Source of the DNA: Neorhizobium alkalisoli
GTDB lineage: Bacteria; Pseudomonadota; Alphaproteobacteria; Rhizobiales; Rhizobiaceae
NCBI RefSeq assembly: GCF_002968635.1
Contig: NZ_PVBN01000019.1
Span: 1 to 59,145, forward strand
Length of the DNA stretch: 59,145 nt
Direction of reading: 5' to 3'
The notes under the pieces were generated by a model that was not told the DNA's origin, made no database searches, and saw only the letters and a program-made list of their open reading frames with translations. Each line of letters begins with the position of its first letter. Within the stretch, counting starts at the first letter, position 1. The position numbers and the translations under genes were made by a program. Positions 25,420-34,387 of this stretch are shown piece after piece.

Positions 25420-26457
25420 ATGTCCGGATTGATCCTTGAGCATGTGACGAAGCAATTCGGCACCTTCACCGCAGTCAACGACGTGAACCTCTCGGTGGCG
25501 GACGGCAGCTTCGTCTGCCTGCTCGGGCCCTCAGGCTGCGGCAAGACCACGCTGATGCGGATGATTGCCGGTCTCGATTTGCCGACCGGCGGCTCAATCA
25601 GGCTGAGCGGGGCCGACATCACCCAGGTGCCGACCCATAAGCGCGATCTCGGCATGGTCTTCCAGTCATTGGCGCTCTTCCCGCATCTGACGGTCGGCGA
25701 AAACATCGCCTATTCGCTGCGCATTCGGGGGGCGGACAAGGACGCACAGAAAAAGCGTGTCGACGAGCTCTTGGCGATGATTCATCTGCCAGGTTTTGCC
25801 GACCGCTCGGTCAGCAAGCTCTCTGGTGGCCAGCGCCAACGCGTTGCAATCGCCCGGGCACTTGCGATCTCTCCCAAACTTTTCCTGCTCGACGAGCCGC
25901 TTTCGGCACTCGACGCCAAGCTTCGCGAGGCGATGCAGGTGGAACTGCGTCAGCTGCAACAGCGGCTCGGCATTACCACTATCGTCGTCACCCACGACCA
26001 GCGCGAAGCGATGACCATGGCCGACACGGTTGTGGTGATGAACGGCGGCGAAATCCGCCAGGCGGCAGCACCCGTCGATATCTACCGTCGCCCAGCCGAC
26101 AGTTTTGTTGCGGACTTCATCGGCCAGACCAATCTCCTGCCGTTCGAAACCGACAGCGCGGGCCGCGCCGCCGTGCTCGGGACCTCCATCGAAGGTTTTG
26201 CCCCGTTTGCGGGACCGGCAAAGGGCATGCTCTCGGTGCGCCCCGAAGACGTCCAGCTGGTTCCTGCCGGCAATGGCTCGATCCCCGCCCAAGTGACCTT
26301 CGTGCGTGACCTCGGAGGCACGATCGAGACATTCGTGGAGGCGGGCGGCCAACAGGTGATTGCGGTTTCTTCGCCACGAAACCGGCCCGAGGTTCATGTC
26401 GGCCAGACGGTCGGGATCAAGCTCGATCCCGCGACAAGCGTGGTGCTCTCCAAATGA
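25420..26457 (+). CDS. ABC transporter ATP-binding protein, PotA type
   Basis: The 345-residue product has Walker A (GPSGCGKTT), Q-loop (MVFQSLALFPHLTV), signature LSGGQRQRVAIARAL, Walker B (LFLLDEPLSALD) and the H-loop (VVTHDQREAM). A TOBE-type C-terminal domain of about 100 residues follows (GMLSVRPEDVQLVP). It energises import of the ligand bound by the upstream protein. Its stop overlaps the next permease gene by four bases (ATGA). Confidence 0.92.
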   Translation: MSGLILEHVTKQFGTFTAVNDVNLSVADGSFVCLLGPSGCGKTTLMRMIAGLDLPTGGSIRLSGADITQVPTHKRDLGMVFQSLALFPHLTVGENIAYSLRIRGADKDAQKKRVDELLAMIHLPGFADRSVSKLSGGQRQRVAIARALAISPKLFLLDEPLSALDAKLREAMQVELRQLQQRLGITTIVVTHDQREAMTMADTVVVMNGGEIRQAAAPVDIYRRPADSFVADFIGQTNLLPFETDSAGRAAVLGTSIEGFAPFAGPAKGMLSVRPEDVQLVPAGNGSIPAQVTFVRDLGGTIETFVEAGGQQVIAVSSPRNRPEVHVGQTVGIKLDPATSVVLSK

Positions 26458-27308
26458 GACGCGAACCGCCGCAGCGCCTTGGCGATTATGGGCCGCTTTT
26501 CTTCCCGGCGGGCATGCTGACCCTGTTTTTCGTGGTGCCTTTTGCCACGATGATCGCCGTTTCATTCTTCCAGCGCGAACAGGGCGGCTTTTATACGCCC
26601 GCTTTCGTGCTCGACAACTATGCAAGGTTCCTGAGCCTCTTCTTCGGCAAGGTGCTCGGTTTTTCCCTGTTTCTCGCCGTAGCGGTTGCCATTGCCTGCG
26701 TGGCCGTCGGCGTCCCCTTCACCTATCTGCTGGCGCGCTCGGCCCGCAAGACGCAGATCGCCTGGCTGGTCGCGCTGCTCTCCATCCTATCGCTTTCCGA
26801 GGTGATGATCGGTTTCGCCTGGTCGACGCTTTTTTCGCGTACAGCCGGCATCACCAATCTCTTCGTCTGGCTGGGATTGATGAGCCAGGCCCAGGCACTG
26901 ACCCCGAGTTTCGGGGCAGTGATGACCGCCATGACCTATCAGGCGTTTCCCTATACGGTCCTCGTCCTTTATCCAGCACTGGTCCGGCTTGATCCGACCC
27001 TAGCGGAAGCTGCCCGTACGCTCGGCGCTTCGCCAGTCAAGGCCTTCTTTACCGTCGTCGTACCGGCGTTGCGCAACACCATCCTCGCAACCCTGATCAT
27101 GGTCTTCATCTTTGCGCTAGGCTCCTATCTGCTGCCCCAACTCTTGGGCCGGCCGCAACACTGGACGCTCTCGGTTCTCATCACCGACCAGGCGATCTAT
27201 CAGTCGAATATGCCTTTTGCTGCTGCAATGGCCGTCTTCCTGGTGTTGGTATCGCTCGCGCTGGTGGGTCTTGCGGTTTATGCCGGACGGCAGAAGGAGG
27301 CAAAATGA
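26454..27308 (+). CDS. ABC transporter permease, PotB type
   Basis: The 284-residue product has six hydrophobic helices. The EAA-loop (LDPTLAEAARTLGASPVKAFFTVVVPAL, in part) docks to the ATPase. It forms one half of the membrane channel, paired with the next gene, with which it overlaps by four bases. The N-terminal hydrophobic stretch with FVVPFATMIAVSF is typical of the first polyamine permease subunit. Confidence 0.9.
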   Translation: MRREPPQRLGDYGPLFFPAGMLTLFFVVPFATMIAVSFFQREQGGFYTPAFVLDNYARFLSLFFGKVLGFSLFLAVAVAIACVAVGVPFTYLLARSARKTQIAWLVALLSILSLSEVMIGFAWSTLFSRTAGITNLFVWLGLMSQAQALTPSFGAVMTAMTYQAFPYTVLVLYPALVRLDPTLAEAARTLGASPVKAFFTVVVPALRNTILATLIMVFIFALGSYLLPQLLGRPQHWTLSVLITDQAIYQSNMPFAAAMAVFLVLVSLALVGLAVYAGRQKEAK

Positions 27309-28099
27309 CCGTGCTGCGCCGCCTGTTGTTTTTTGTCGTCGGTCTGTTTCTGGCCTTGCCCCTGATCGTCGTAGCCGGTGTTTCGATCAATCAGCGGCAA
27401 ACGCTTGCCTTCCCGCCACAGGGATTTTCGCTCGCCTGGTACGGCCAGATCTTCACCAACCCGGAATGGCGCAACGCCCTGGTCGCCTCGCTGGCGCTGG
27501 CCGCCACATCAGCCTTGCTTGCGCTGCTGATCGCGCTGCCGCTCGCCTGGTTCCTGTGGCGTCGCCTGGCGCCCTGGGCCAATATCTTCCAGCTTCTCGG
27601 CGTGGCTCCCTTCACGCTGCCACCGGTCATCACGGCGCTTGGGCTCCTCACCTTCTGGGCAACGACCGGTCTTTACGGTCAGGCCTGGACGGCGGCAATC
27701 AGTCACGGGATCTTCTTCGTCACTCTGCCGCTGGTGACCTTGTCGCTCGGCTTTTCAGCGATCGACCGGTCACTGGTCGAGGCCGCAGCGACGATGGGGG
27801 CCGACGACCGGACGATTTTCCGGACCGTCGTGCTGCCGCTCATCCTGCCCTATATCGTCTCCGGTTACGCCTTTGCCTTCGTGCTGTCGCTCAATGAGTA
27901 TATCGTCGCCTACATGACCGTCGGCTTCACTATGGAAACGCTGCCCATCAAGATTTTCAACGCGCTGCGCTATGGGTATACACCGACCATGGCCTCCGTC
28001 ACGGTGCTGTTCCTCGTCATCGCGGCAGTTGTCTTCGGTCTGGTGGCTCGCTTGGGCGACCTACCAAAACTGCTTGGTGCGCTCTCGGAGGACAAATGA
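27305..28099 (+). CDS. ABC transporter permease, PotC type
   Basis: The 264-residue product has six hydrophobic helices and an EAA-loop (LVEAAATMGADDRTIFRTVV). It is the second channel half. The N-terminus (LALPLIVVAGVSINQ) and the LNEYIVAYM segment are typical of PotC-like subunits. It overlaps its neighbours on both sides by four bases, so the importer and amidase are translationally coupled. Confidence 0.9.
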   Translation: MTVLRRLLFFVVGLFLALPLIVVAGVSINQRQTLAFPPQGFSLAWYGQIFTNPEWRNALVASLALAATSALLALLIALPLAWFLWRRLAPWANIFQLLGVAPFTLPPVITALGLLTFWATTGLYGQAWTAAISHGIFFVTLPLVTLSLGFSAIDRSLVEAAATMGADDRTIFRTVVLPLILPYIVSGYAFAFVLSLNEYIVAYMTVGFTMETLPIKIFNALRYGYTPTMASVTVLFLVIAAVVFGLVARLGDLPKLLGALSEDK

Positions 28100-28863
28100 A
28101 AATCGCCGGCTTTCAGATGCGGCCGGTCGTCGGCGACATGGAGGCCAACCTCGCCAAGATCGAGGTGGCGGCGAGGAATGCCGCCGTCGAAGGCGCCAGA
28201 CTCCTGATCACGCCGGAACTGGCGCTGACCGGCTATGGCGCGGCTGAGAAATTTCCAGGCCTCGCCACGCCTGCCCACGGACCGGTGACCGACAAACTGT
28301 CTGAAATCGCGGCGAAGCACCGGATCGCTATCGTTGCCGGCTTCGCCGAAAAGGCATTCGAGAACACCTTCAACAGTGCCTTCTTCACCGACGGCAAGGG
28401 ACAGACAGCCGTCTACCGCAAGTGCAACCTCTATGGTCCCTATGAACGGAAATGGTTCCGGCAGGAGGACCGCCGCCAGGTTCTCGTGACGCTAGACGAC
28501 ATGCGGCTCGGTTTTCTCATCTGCTATGATGTCGAGTTTCCCGAAAATGTTCGCGCGCTGGCGAAGGCCGGCGCCGATCTCGTCGCTGTGCCGACGGCGC
28601 TGCCGGTGGGCTTCTCAGGGACCTTTATCGCAGAGCATATGATCCGGGTGCGCGCCTTCGAGAACCAGGTTTTCGTCGCCTACATCAATCATTGCGGCTC
28701 CGATGAGCTTTTTTCCTACGCCGGCCGATCCTGTATCGCGTCGCCTGATGGCAAGTTGTTAGCGCAAGCGCCTGACGCTGGCGAGGTGTTGACCCTTGGC
28801 GACATAGATCCTCTGGCCTATGCGCTCTCTCGGGCGGAAAACACCTATCTTGCCGATCTGTGA
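28096..28863 (+). CDS. Carbon-nitrogen hydrolase (nitrilase superfamily amidase)
   Basis: The 255-residue product contains the complete Glu-Lys-Cys triad of the nitrilase superfamily: E41 in ITPELALTGYG, K109 in VYRKCNLYGPYE and C143 in LICYDVEFPEN. The sequence style fits omega-amidases and N-carbamoyl amidases (for example N-carbamoylputrescine amidase or RamA-like enzymes). It is coupled to the importer and shares an operon with a ureohydrolase. A reasonable inference is hydrolysis of a guanidino amide such as 4-guanidinobutyramide before urea release; an N-carbamoyl amine is an alternative. Confidence 0.85.
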   Translation: MKIAGFQMRPVVGDMEANLAKIEVAARNAAVEGARLLITPELALTGYGAAEKFPGLATPAHGPVTDKLSEIAAKHRIAIVAGFAEKAFENTFNSAFFTDGKGQTAVYRKCNLYGPYERKWFRQEDRRQVLVTLDDMRLGFLICYDVEFPENVRALAKAGADLVAVPTALPVGFSGTFIAEHMIRVRAFENQVFVAYINHCGSDELFSYAGRSCIASPDGKLLAQAPDAGEVLTLGDIDPLAYALSRAENTYLADL

Positions 28864-28907
28864 CTACGACAAGAGCAAGGATCCTATTTTTCGTTCATAG
28901 CCTAGCT

Positions 28908-28932
28908 GGAACGGTTTACTTTTTCGCCAGTT
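28908..28932 (+). promoter_or_regulatory. Candidate EcfG-like promoter (GGAAC-N16-AGTT)
   Basis: GGAAC (28908-28912) and AGTT (28929-28932) have 16-base spacing and differ from the consensus at one base. The site is 48 bases before the ATG of the small secreted protein at 28980. Confidence 0.5.
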
Positions 28933-28979
28933 AGTTACTCGTCAACCATGGGGGGTACGGGCTAACGGAGGAAGTATCA

Positions 28980-29279
28980 ATGCTCAAGATTATTTCAATC
29001 TCGCTGCTGTCACTTGGACTAGCAACCGGCGCTGTTGCCCAAAGCCGCGATGCCGGAAGTACCGGAGAACAGCCTGGTGACCCTCTGAATAAGGCCAATC
29101 CCGGCGCCGTGCATGCCCCTCAGGCTACCGACGACACGACTACCCATAGTGTCCGGACCAACTGTGCTCCGAACATGCAGACGAATAAGACATCTCCCGA
29201 TCCTGACAAGACAGCTACTACTAGTGTCACGGCAGGTGAGGCTGGCCCGAACACCGCCGGCCAATCATCAAACTGCTGA
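28980..29279 (+). CDS. Small secreted hydrophilic protein
   Basis: The 99-residue product starts behind GGAGG. A signal peptide (MLKIISISLLSLGLATGAVA, cleavage after AVA) precedes a Thr-, Pro-, Asn- and Asp-rich mature region. That region has two cysteines, one central and one the final residue. No domain was recognised. A candidate stress promoter precedes it and a stable hairpin follows (29296). It is probably a periplasmic stress protein. Confidence 0.65.
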   Translation: MLKIISISLLSLGLATGAVAQSRDAGSTGEQPGDPLNKANPGAVHAPQATDDTTTHSVRTNCAPNMQTNKTSPDPDKTATTSVTAGEAGPNTAGQSSNC

Positions 29280-29295
29280 TATAGCCGCCGTGCGG

Positions 29296-29317
29296 TTGGC
29301 CGGTTCCGACCGGCCAA
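29296..29317 (+). terminator. Strong hairpin after the small secreted-protein gene, no T-run
   Basis: TTGGCCGGT and ACCGGCCAA form a perfect nine-pair stem with a TCCG tetraloop, 16 bases past the stop codon. The absence of a T tract makes intrinsic termination uncertain; it may instead protect the transcript end. Confidence 0.5.
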
Positions 29318-29435
29318 CGCCTGTCATTCGCGCAACAAGCTACACTCCCGAGAGCCCTATAGGCCTCAACCCAGCTCTTTTCTTTGTCAGCCCCTGCCCT
29401 AACTGCTCTTCCCGTTCAGACCAGGAGACGAGACA

Positions 29436-29810
29436 ATGATCATTCGATCTGGCGGTTGTCTGTGCGGAAAAGTCACTTACAGCGTGCGGGATGCTCCTCT
29501 TCGCATCGGCCTTTGTCACTGCGTCGACTGCCGCAAGGAAAGCGGCTCAAGCTTCGTCACCTTCGGTATCTGGCCGCGAAACGCCTTTGAAAGCTCGGGC
29601 GAGGTCAGATTTTTCCGTGGCCGGGGTTTTTGTCCGGACTGCGGTTCTCGCGTCTTCAACGAAAGCGAAGGAGACGAGGTGGAAATTCGGGTGGGATCGC
29701 TCGACATGGCGCCATCCGATCTCGAACCTACCTATGAAATTTGGGTGAAACGTCGGGAAAACTGGCTGCGCGCACTCCCGATCGACCAGCATGAGCAAGA
29801 CCGAGGCTGA
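29436..29810 (+). CDS. GFA-family (Gfa/CENP-V) zinc-binding protein, short form
   Basis: The 124-residue product has the full zinc pattern: GGCLCGKVTY, LCHCVDCRKESGSSF and FCPDCGSRVF. It is shorter than the copy at 15262. The start ATG follows GGAG within CCAGGAGACGAG. Substrate unknown. The stop is at 29810 and the next gene's preferred start is at 29851, so the two are likely co-transcribed. Confidence 0.85.
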   Translation: MIIRSGGCLCGKVTYSVRDAPLRIGLCHCVDCRKESGSSFVTFGIWPRNAFESSGEVRFFRGRGFCPDCGSRVFNESEGDEVEIRVGSLDMAPSDLEPTYEIWVKRRENWLRALPIDQHEQDRG

Positions 29811-29850
29811 AACTAGGCGCACCGCCATACTCCATCAAAAAGGATTTCCC

Positions 29851-30276
29851 ATGCTGCAGACGGATTTGCTTGAAAGAGCGATCGCGATCGCCATGGACGC
29901 ACATCACGGGCAGTCGTCGAAGACCGGCGGCCCATTCATCGACCATGTGCGACGGGTGGCGGACCAGGTTTCCGGAAGTGACGAAAAGCTTGTCGCCTGG
30001 CTGCACGATGTCGTGGAAAAAGGACCCGGCTGGTCATTTGATCGCCTTCGTGGCGAAGGCTTTCCCGAACAGGTCGTCGGAGCAGTGGATGCGTTGAGCA
30101 AGCGCGACGGCGAGGACTATTTCCAATTCGTCCGGCGCTCCATCTCCAACCCGCTTGCGAGATCCGTCAAGCGGGCGGATCTGACTGACAATCTCGCCCA
30201 GGCAAACCAAATGGGGGGAGACATATCCAAATTTGTCGAGGGCCTGTGTATCCTCGATGAACAATATCCCCACTGA
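29851..30276 (+). CDS. HD-domain protein (RelA/SpoT-hydrolase-like, short)
   Basis: The product has 141 residues from MLQTDLLERAI, with AAGGAT upstream; an earlier ATG at 29791 would overlap the GFA gene by 20 bases. Metal-binding positions of the HD fold are visible: AIAMDAHHGQSSKTGGPFID, VAWLHDVVEKGP and the later VKRADLTDNLAQ. This matches the small stand-alone HD hydrolases related to the (p)ppGpp hydrolase domain. The substrate is not proven for such short proteins. Confidence 0.75.
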   Translation: MLQTDLLERAIAIAMDAHHGQSSKTGGPFIDHVRRVADQVSGSDEKLVAWLHDVVEKGPGWSFDRLRGEGFPEQVVGAVDALSKRDGEDYFQFVRRSISNPLARSVKRADLTDNLAQANQMGGDISKFVEGLCILDEQYPH

Positions 30277-30351
30277 GCGGCGGAACCTTGAGCCCCCTCT
30301 CCCGTTCGTTTCCGCGCAGCACACGCTAGCATCGACCGACAGGATGGGCTC

Positions 30352-31131
30352 ATGGAATTTTTATCTAAAGTGGCTCTGGTGACAGGCGCTGGGTCGGGCA
30401 TTGGCAAGGCTGCCGCGGTCAAGCTTGCAGCGGAAGGGGCTAAAGTCGGCGTTCTCGGGCGCACGCGAGACGAAATCGACAAGACAGTCGACGAGATTGT
30501 CAGAGCCGGCGGCGAGGCCGTCAGCCTGGAAGCGGACGTCTCGGACGAAAGTCAGATGCGGGAAGCTGTGGACAGGCTCGCCACGACCTTTGGGCGCATC
30601 GACATCGTCGTGGTAAACGCCGGCATCAACGGAGTCTGGGCGCCGATCGACGACTTGAAACCGCAAGAATTTGACAAGACGATCGCTGTCAACCTGCGGG
30701 GCACCTATCTGACTTTCCACACCGTGGTGCCTCATCTGAAAAAACAGGGTGGCTCGGTCATTGTCGTTTCGTCGATCAACGGCAATCGCACATTCAACAC
30801 CCCGGGAGCGACAGCCTATGTGGCAACAAAGGCGGCGCAGGTCGCCGTGGTGCAGCAACTTGCACTCGAGCTCGGCAAGCATAAAATTCGGGTCAACGCG
30901 GTTTGCCCAGGCGCGATCGATACAAACATCAACGAGAATACGACCGTGCGCAGCGAGAACGACACAGCTGTACCGGTGAAATTCCCAAAAGGCGATATCC
31001 CGATAACTGGCGGCAAGGCCGGCGAAAGCAACGACGTCGCAGATGTCATCCTGTTCCTGGCCTCCGACCGCTCACGGCACGTCACCGGCACGCCTGTGTT
31101 TGTCGATGGTGGGCAAGGCCTGCTGAGATAG
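30352..31131 (+). CDS. Short-chain dehydrogenase/reductase
   Basis: The 259-residue product has the classical SDR layout. The nucleotide motif is VTGAGSGIGKAAAVKLA, followed by NAG in VVVNAGINGVWAP. The catalytic serine is in VVSSINGNRTF, the Tyr-X-X-X-Lys in AYVATKAA, and the closing motif is FLASDRSRHVTGTPVFVDGG. It catalyses an NAD(P)-linked oxidation or reduction of an alcohol or ketone; the substrate cannot be read. It is followed 70 bases later by an isochorismatase-fold gene. Confidence 0.88.
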   Translation: MEFLSKVALVTGAGSGIGKAAAVKLAAEGAKVGVLGRTRDEIDKTVDEIVRAGGEAVSLEADVSDESQMREAVDRLATTFGRIDIVVVNAGINGVWAPIDDLKPQEFDKTIAVNLRGTYLTFHTVVPHLKKQGGSVIVVSSINGNRTFNTPGATAYVATKAAQVAVVQQLALELGKHKIRVNAVCPGAIDTNINENTTVRSENDTAVPVKFPKGDIPITGGKAGESNDVADVILFLASDRSRHVTGTPVFVDGGQGLLR

Positions 31132-31201
31132 ATATCGCACTTGAATCCTGCGTTTGGAGCGAACTAGTATCTTCAAAGATGAGGCTGCGGAGATTTTGTC
31201 C

Positions 31202-31759
31202 ATGTCAACTACACCGAATTCCGGATCTGCTCCGATCATCATCATCGATCTCCAGACCGGCATGTTCGACGGCGTCGCCGATCCGCCTCTGCATGGGGCG
31301 GAACGGCTGGTCGAGCGCGTCACAACCATCATGGATTGGGCTCGTCGGAACCGCCGGAGGATCGCTTTTATCCGCCATGACGGTCCGTCCGGCGATCCGC
31401 TGGCGCCGGGGGAGCCTGGCTGGGCCGTCTGGCCGGCACTCGGACAGGCCGACGATGAGCCGACCTTTTCAAAAAGCGTTGGCGATGCCTTCAGCAATCC
31501 GGATCTCGGGCGATGGATCGAGGAACAGGGCGCACCCGAAGTGGTACTGCTCGGAGCGCAGACGGATTTTTGCGTTGCTGCAACAGTAAAAGGCGCTCTG
31601 TCGAATGACCTGAAGGTCACCGTCATTTCTGATGCGCATAGCACGCTTGATCAGCCTGACGAGCCTGCGGCAGCAATCATCAACCGCTACAACGCGCAGT
31701 TTGCGGAGGCCGGCGTCAATCTGGTGACCACCGATCGCTTCATCCAAGGGGTGGCGTGA
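31202..31759 (+). CDS. Cysteine hydrolase of the isochorismatase superfamily
   Basis: The product has 185 residues from MSTTPNSGSAP, with GGAG nine bases upstream. The Asp-Lys-Cys triad is intact: D16 in IIIIDLQTGMFDG, K91 in TFSKSVGDAF and C124 in AQTDFCVAATV. Members hydrolyse amides or isochorismate. Lack of an aryl-carrier domain and the small size favour an amidase such as a nicotinamidase-like or ureidoacrylate-type enzyme. Its 3' end overlaps the convergent ABC-F gene by about 20 bases. Confidence 0.86.
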   Translation: MSTTPNSGSAPIIIIDLQTGMFDGVADPPLHGAERLVERVTTIMDWARRNRRRIAFIRHDGPSGDPLAPGEPGWAVWPALGQADDEPTFSKSVGDAFSNPDLGRWIEEQGAPEVVLLGAQTDFCVAATVKGALSNDLKVTVISDAHSTLDQPDEPAAAIINRYNAQFAEAGVNLVTTDRFIQGVA

Positions 31760-33339
31760 CAGCGAGTTCCAGCCGGCGGGTGACACCGATCCCATCCAAA
31801 AAAGTCTCGTCATGGCTAACCACCAGAAGCGCCCCATCGTAGAGACGCAGTCCGGCTTCCACCGCGGCGATCGAGTCGATGTCGAGGTGGTTGGTCGGCT
31901 CATCGAGGATGAGCAGCGATGGCGGCTCCGGTCCGCCGAGTACGCAGGCAAGGCCCGCGCGCAGCATCTGCCCGCCCGACAAGGAACCGACAACCTGCAG
32001 GGCTGCATCGGCGCGAAACATGAACCGCGCCAGTGCCGCCCGGCAAGTGTTCTCATCCGCGTTTGGATTGAGCCGCTTGAAATTGTCGCGGATCGACAAT
32101 CTCGGATCGAGGCGGCTCACCTGCTGATCGAGCATGACCGCCTTCACAGTTACTCTGATCGTGCCAGCGAACGGCTGCAAGCGCCCAACGATGAGCGACA
32201 GCATTGTTGTTTTCCCAGATCCGTTCGGACCTGTCACAGCGACGCGCTCCGGCCCGGGTGATTTCAAAAGAAAGGTCGCTCAGGACCGGAGCGTCGGGCG
32301 CATAACCTGCCGTGACGCTGTCCATCCTGAGCACGGTCCTGTTCGCCGGCAGCCCGGTCGGCGGCAGCCTGACTGAAAGCGGTTGCAGGATCTCGATCTT
32401 TTCCCGCGCGATGGAAATGTCTTGGTTCGCCTGAGCCCGCCGGCGCTCGGCCAGCCGAGCATTCTCGCCGCTGGTATTTTCCGCCTTCCGTTTAAGCCCA
32501 CCGGCAACGATGCGTGGCATATCGCCCCTTGCCGCCCTCTTTTTGCCAACGCTATCACGTCGCGCCTTGCGTTCGACCGTTTCCTGGACCGTGTGGCTGA
32601 CCTCGGTGATCCGCTTTTCGGCATCCGCCAGATCGTGTTCGGCAGCCGCCAGTTCGTACGCCTTACACTCACGGTAATGGGTCCAGTTGCCTCCGTAACG
32701 AGCAGCCGCCAGCGTCGTCAGCTCAACAATCGTGTCAGCGGTGTCGAGCAATTCACGGTCGTGGCTGACGATGACCGCCCCACCGCGCCACTGGCCGAGA
32801 AAATCGATCACAGCGCGCCTGCCGTCGCGGTCGAGATTGTTGGTAGGCTCATCGAGGATGAGGAAATCCGGTTCGGCGAAGATCAGCGCCGCAAGCCCCG
32901 CTCGGGTGCGCTGGCCGCCGGAGAGGTTCGAGAGCAGCGTCTGGGCATTTGCTTCCAATCCTGCGCGGGCCAGGGCCTCCGCCATACGCGCTTCCAGCAT
33001 CCAGTCGGCCTGGGCGAGTTCGTCCATGGTCGCTTCACCCCGTTCGGCGCGGGTGAGCAGGTCGAGGGAGGCACGCGTGCCGAACAGATCGGCGATCGTC
33101 GCTTGTGATCCGACCTGTACGCACTGGCGCAATAGGCCGAACGTGCCGGAAACGGAGACCCTGCCTGATGTGGGCAACAGTTCGCCGGTGATGAGCTTCA
33201 GAAGCGTCGTTTTGCCGACACCGTTGCGGCCGACAAGCCCAACCCGTTCAGGCCCGAAGCGGAGGTTCAGCGCTGAGAAAAGTGGACGGCCGTCAGGCGT
33301 GGACCACGAAAGATCGGAAAGAGTGATGGAGGCAGGCAT
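31740..33339 (-). pseudogene. ABC-F family ATPase, interrupted by a frameshift near 32255
   Basis: Read as one protein, this has the duplicated ABC-F layout. The first ATPase has GRNGVGKTTL, LSGGQRTRAGLAALIFA and LILDEPTNNLD. A charged linker contains KKRAARGDMPRIVAGGLKRK. The second ATPase has TGPNGSGKTT, SLSGGQMLRAGLAC, LLILDEPTNHLD and VVSHDETFLDGI. The frame breaks just before the second Walker A: LSFEIT continues in one frame as an Arg-rich tail, and the other resumes with PGPERVAVTGPNGSGK. One base missing in the CCCGGG run at about 32253-32258 would explain it. ABC-F proteins act on ribosomes, often in antibiotic tolerance. Either a real null allele or a sequencing error. Confidence 0.75.
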
Positions 33340-33526
33340 GGACAGATTCCCGGATTGCAAGGCGAAGCGGCGCTGCGATCGGGTTGGAATCCATGGTCGA
33401 CCATCCTGTTGGTGTTGCGGATGGTTGAAGGCTAAGGCGGAAATGCGGCTGGTTCAAGGTAGATGAGGGCAAGAGCGACCCTGAGTGGCAAGTCCCTTGC
33501 CGTACGAGTGACCGGCAACGCAGGCG

Positions 33527-34387
33527 TCAACCGGCTATCGTAGGTGCGGCCATCAGAGCCGAAAAATAAAACTCTGAAGCTGGCAAGGTAATATCGCGAA
33601 GATGAGTATATCTGTCATCGATCATGGCTGCGATACTTCCCTTCAAAAGGGCCAGATACTCATCGTCGCTTAGTGCAGCCACTTCCTCCTCGGTCATGCC
33701 TTTGGGGGTGTGCTTGCGATCAACGGGATGCCGGGGCACAGAATCCTTCGCAGCATCTGTCGCGTTTTCAAAGCGATCGGCCTCCAACATCAGCGAAAGC
33801 AATCGCTTGTTTGGGGACATGATTGGGTCATCGACCACACCCTCGCTGGTCGCGTTGTCCGGATCGGGCTTTTGAACAACAGGCGCACCATCAGGGCCGA
33901 AGACCGTAACGTCGAAAGCCAGTTCGGCAAAGAATTTAAGGATCCGGTCGAGCCGGTCCTGGGCCAACGCCATTCCTTCGAGGCTGGCTGCTTCGTCCTC
34001 GAATCCGATCGAGGAGTAGTCGAAGCCATCGGCAAGTTCAGTTACGCCGCTCTCATAGATCCGTGCCAGTACGACATCCCCGATTTTGAGTTCAAACTTC
34101 AACTTGCTGGGGTGATTGCTGATAGCAGAATCTGCAACTTGCTGCGGACTGGGTGCCGGCAGACCAATGACATCATCAAGATGGGGGATGTTTGCGAACT
34201 TCCCGAAAGCATCATAGATAAACTCGCCCACCTCACCGCTTCCCGGGTCGTCGATCAACGCCGCTGGTAGAGGTGGATACTCCAATATCCGCGCCTTCGT
34301 GCCCGCTGCTTGCGTTTCCGCATCTCGCAGAAGCTTAAGGGCGAATGTGTTAGTCACACCAAGCATCGAATTGCCAACAGTCGTCAT
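33527..34387 (-). CDS. Hypothetical soluble protein, about 286 residues
   Basis: The start MTTVGNSMLG follows GAGGTAGCAAT. The product is acidic and hydrophilic, with no membrane segment or signal peptide. Near the N-terminus is NTFALKLLRDAETQAAGTKA, and in the middle a patterned region AQDRLDRILKFFAELAFDV. The C-terminal third contains MTEEEVAALSDDEYLALL. No family was recognised and no neighbour explains it. The reading frame is open and codon use looks genuine, so it is a real gene of unknown role. Confidence 0.65.
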   Translation of the reverse strand: MTTVGNSMLGVTNTFALKLLRDAETQAAGTKARILEYPPLPAALIDDPGSGEVGEFIYDAFGKFANIPHLDDVIGLPAPSPQQVADSAISNHPSKLKFELKIGDVVLARIYESGVTELADGFDYSSIGFEDEAASLEGMALAQDRLDRILKFFAELAFDVTVFGPDGAPVVQKPDPDNATSEGVVDDPIMSPNKRLLSLMLEADRFENATDAAKDSVPRHPVDRKHTPKGMTEEEVAALSDDEYLALLKGSIAAMIDDRYTHLRDITLPASEFYFSALMAAPTIAG

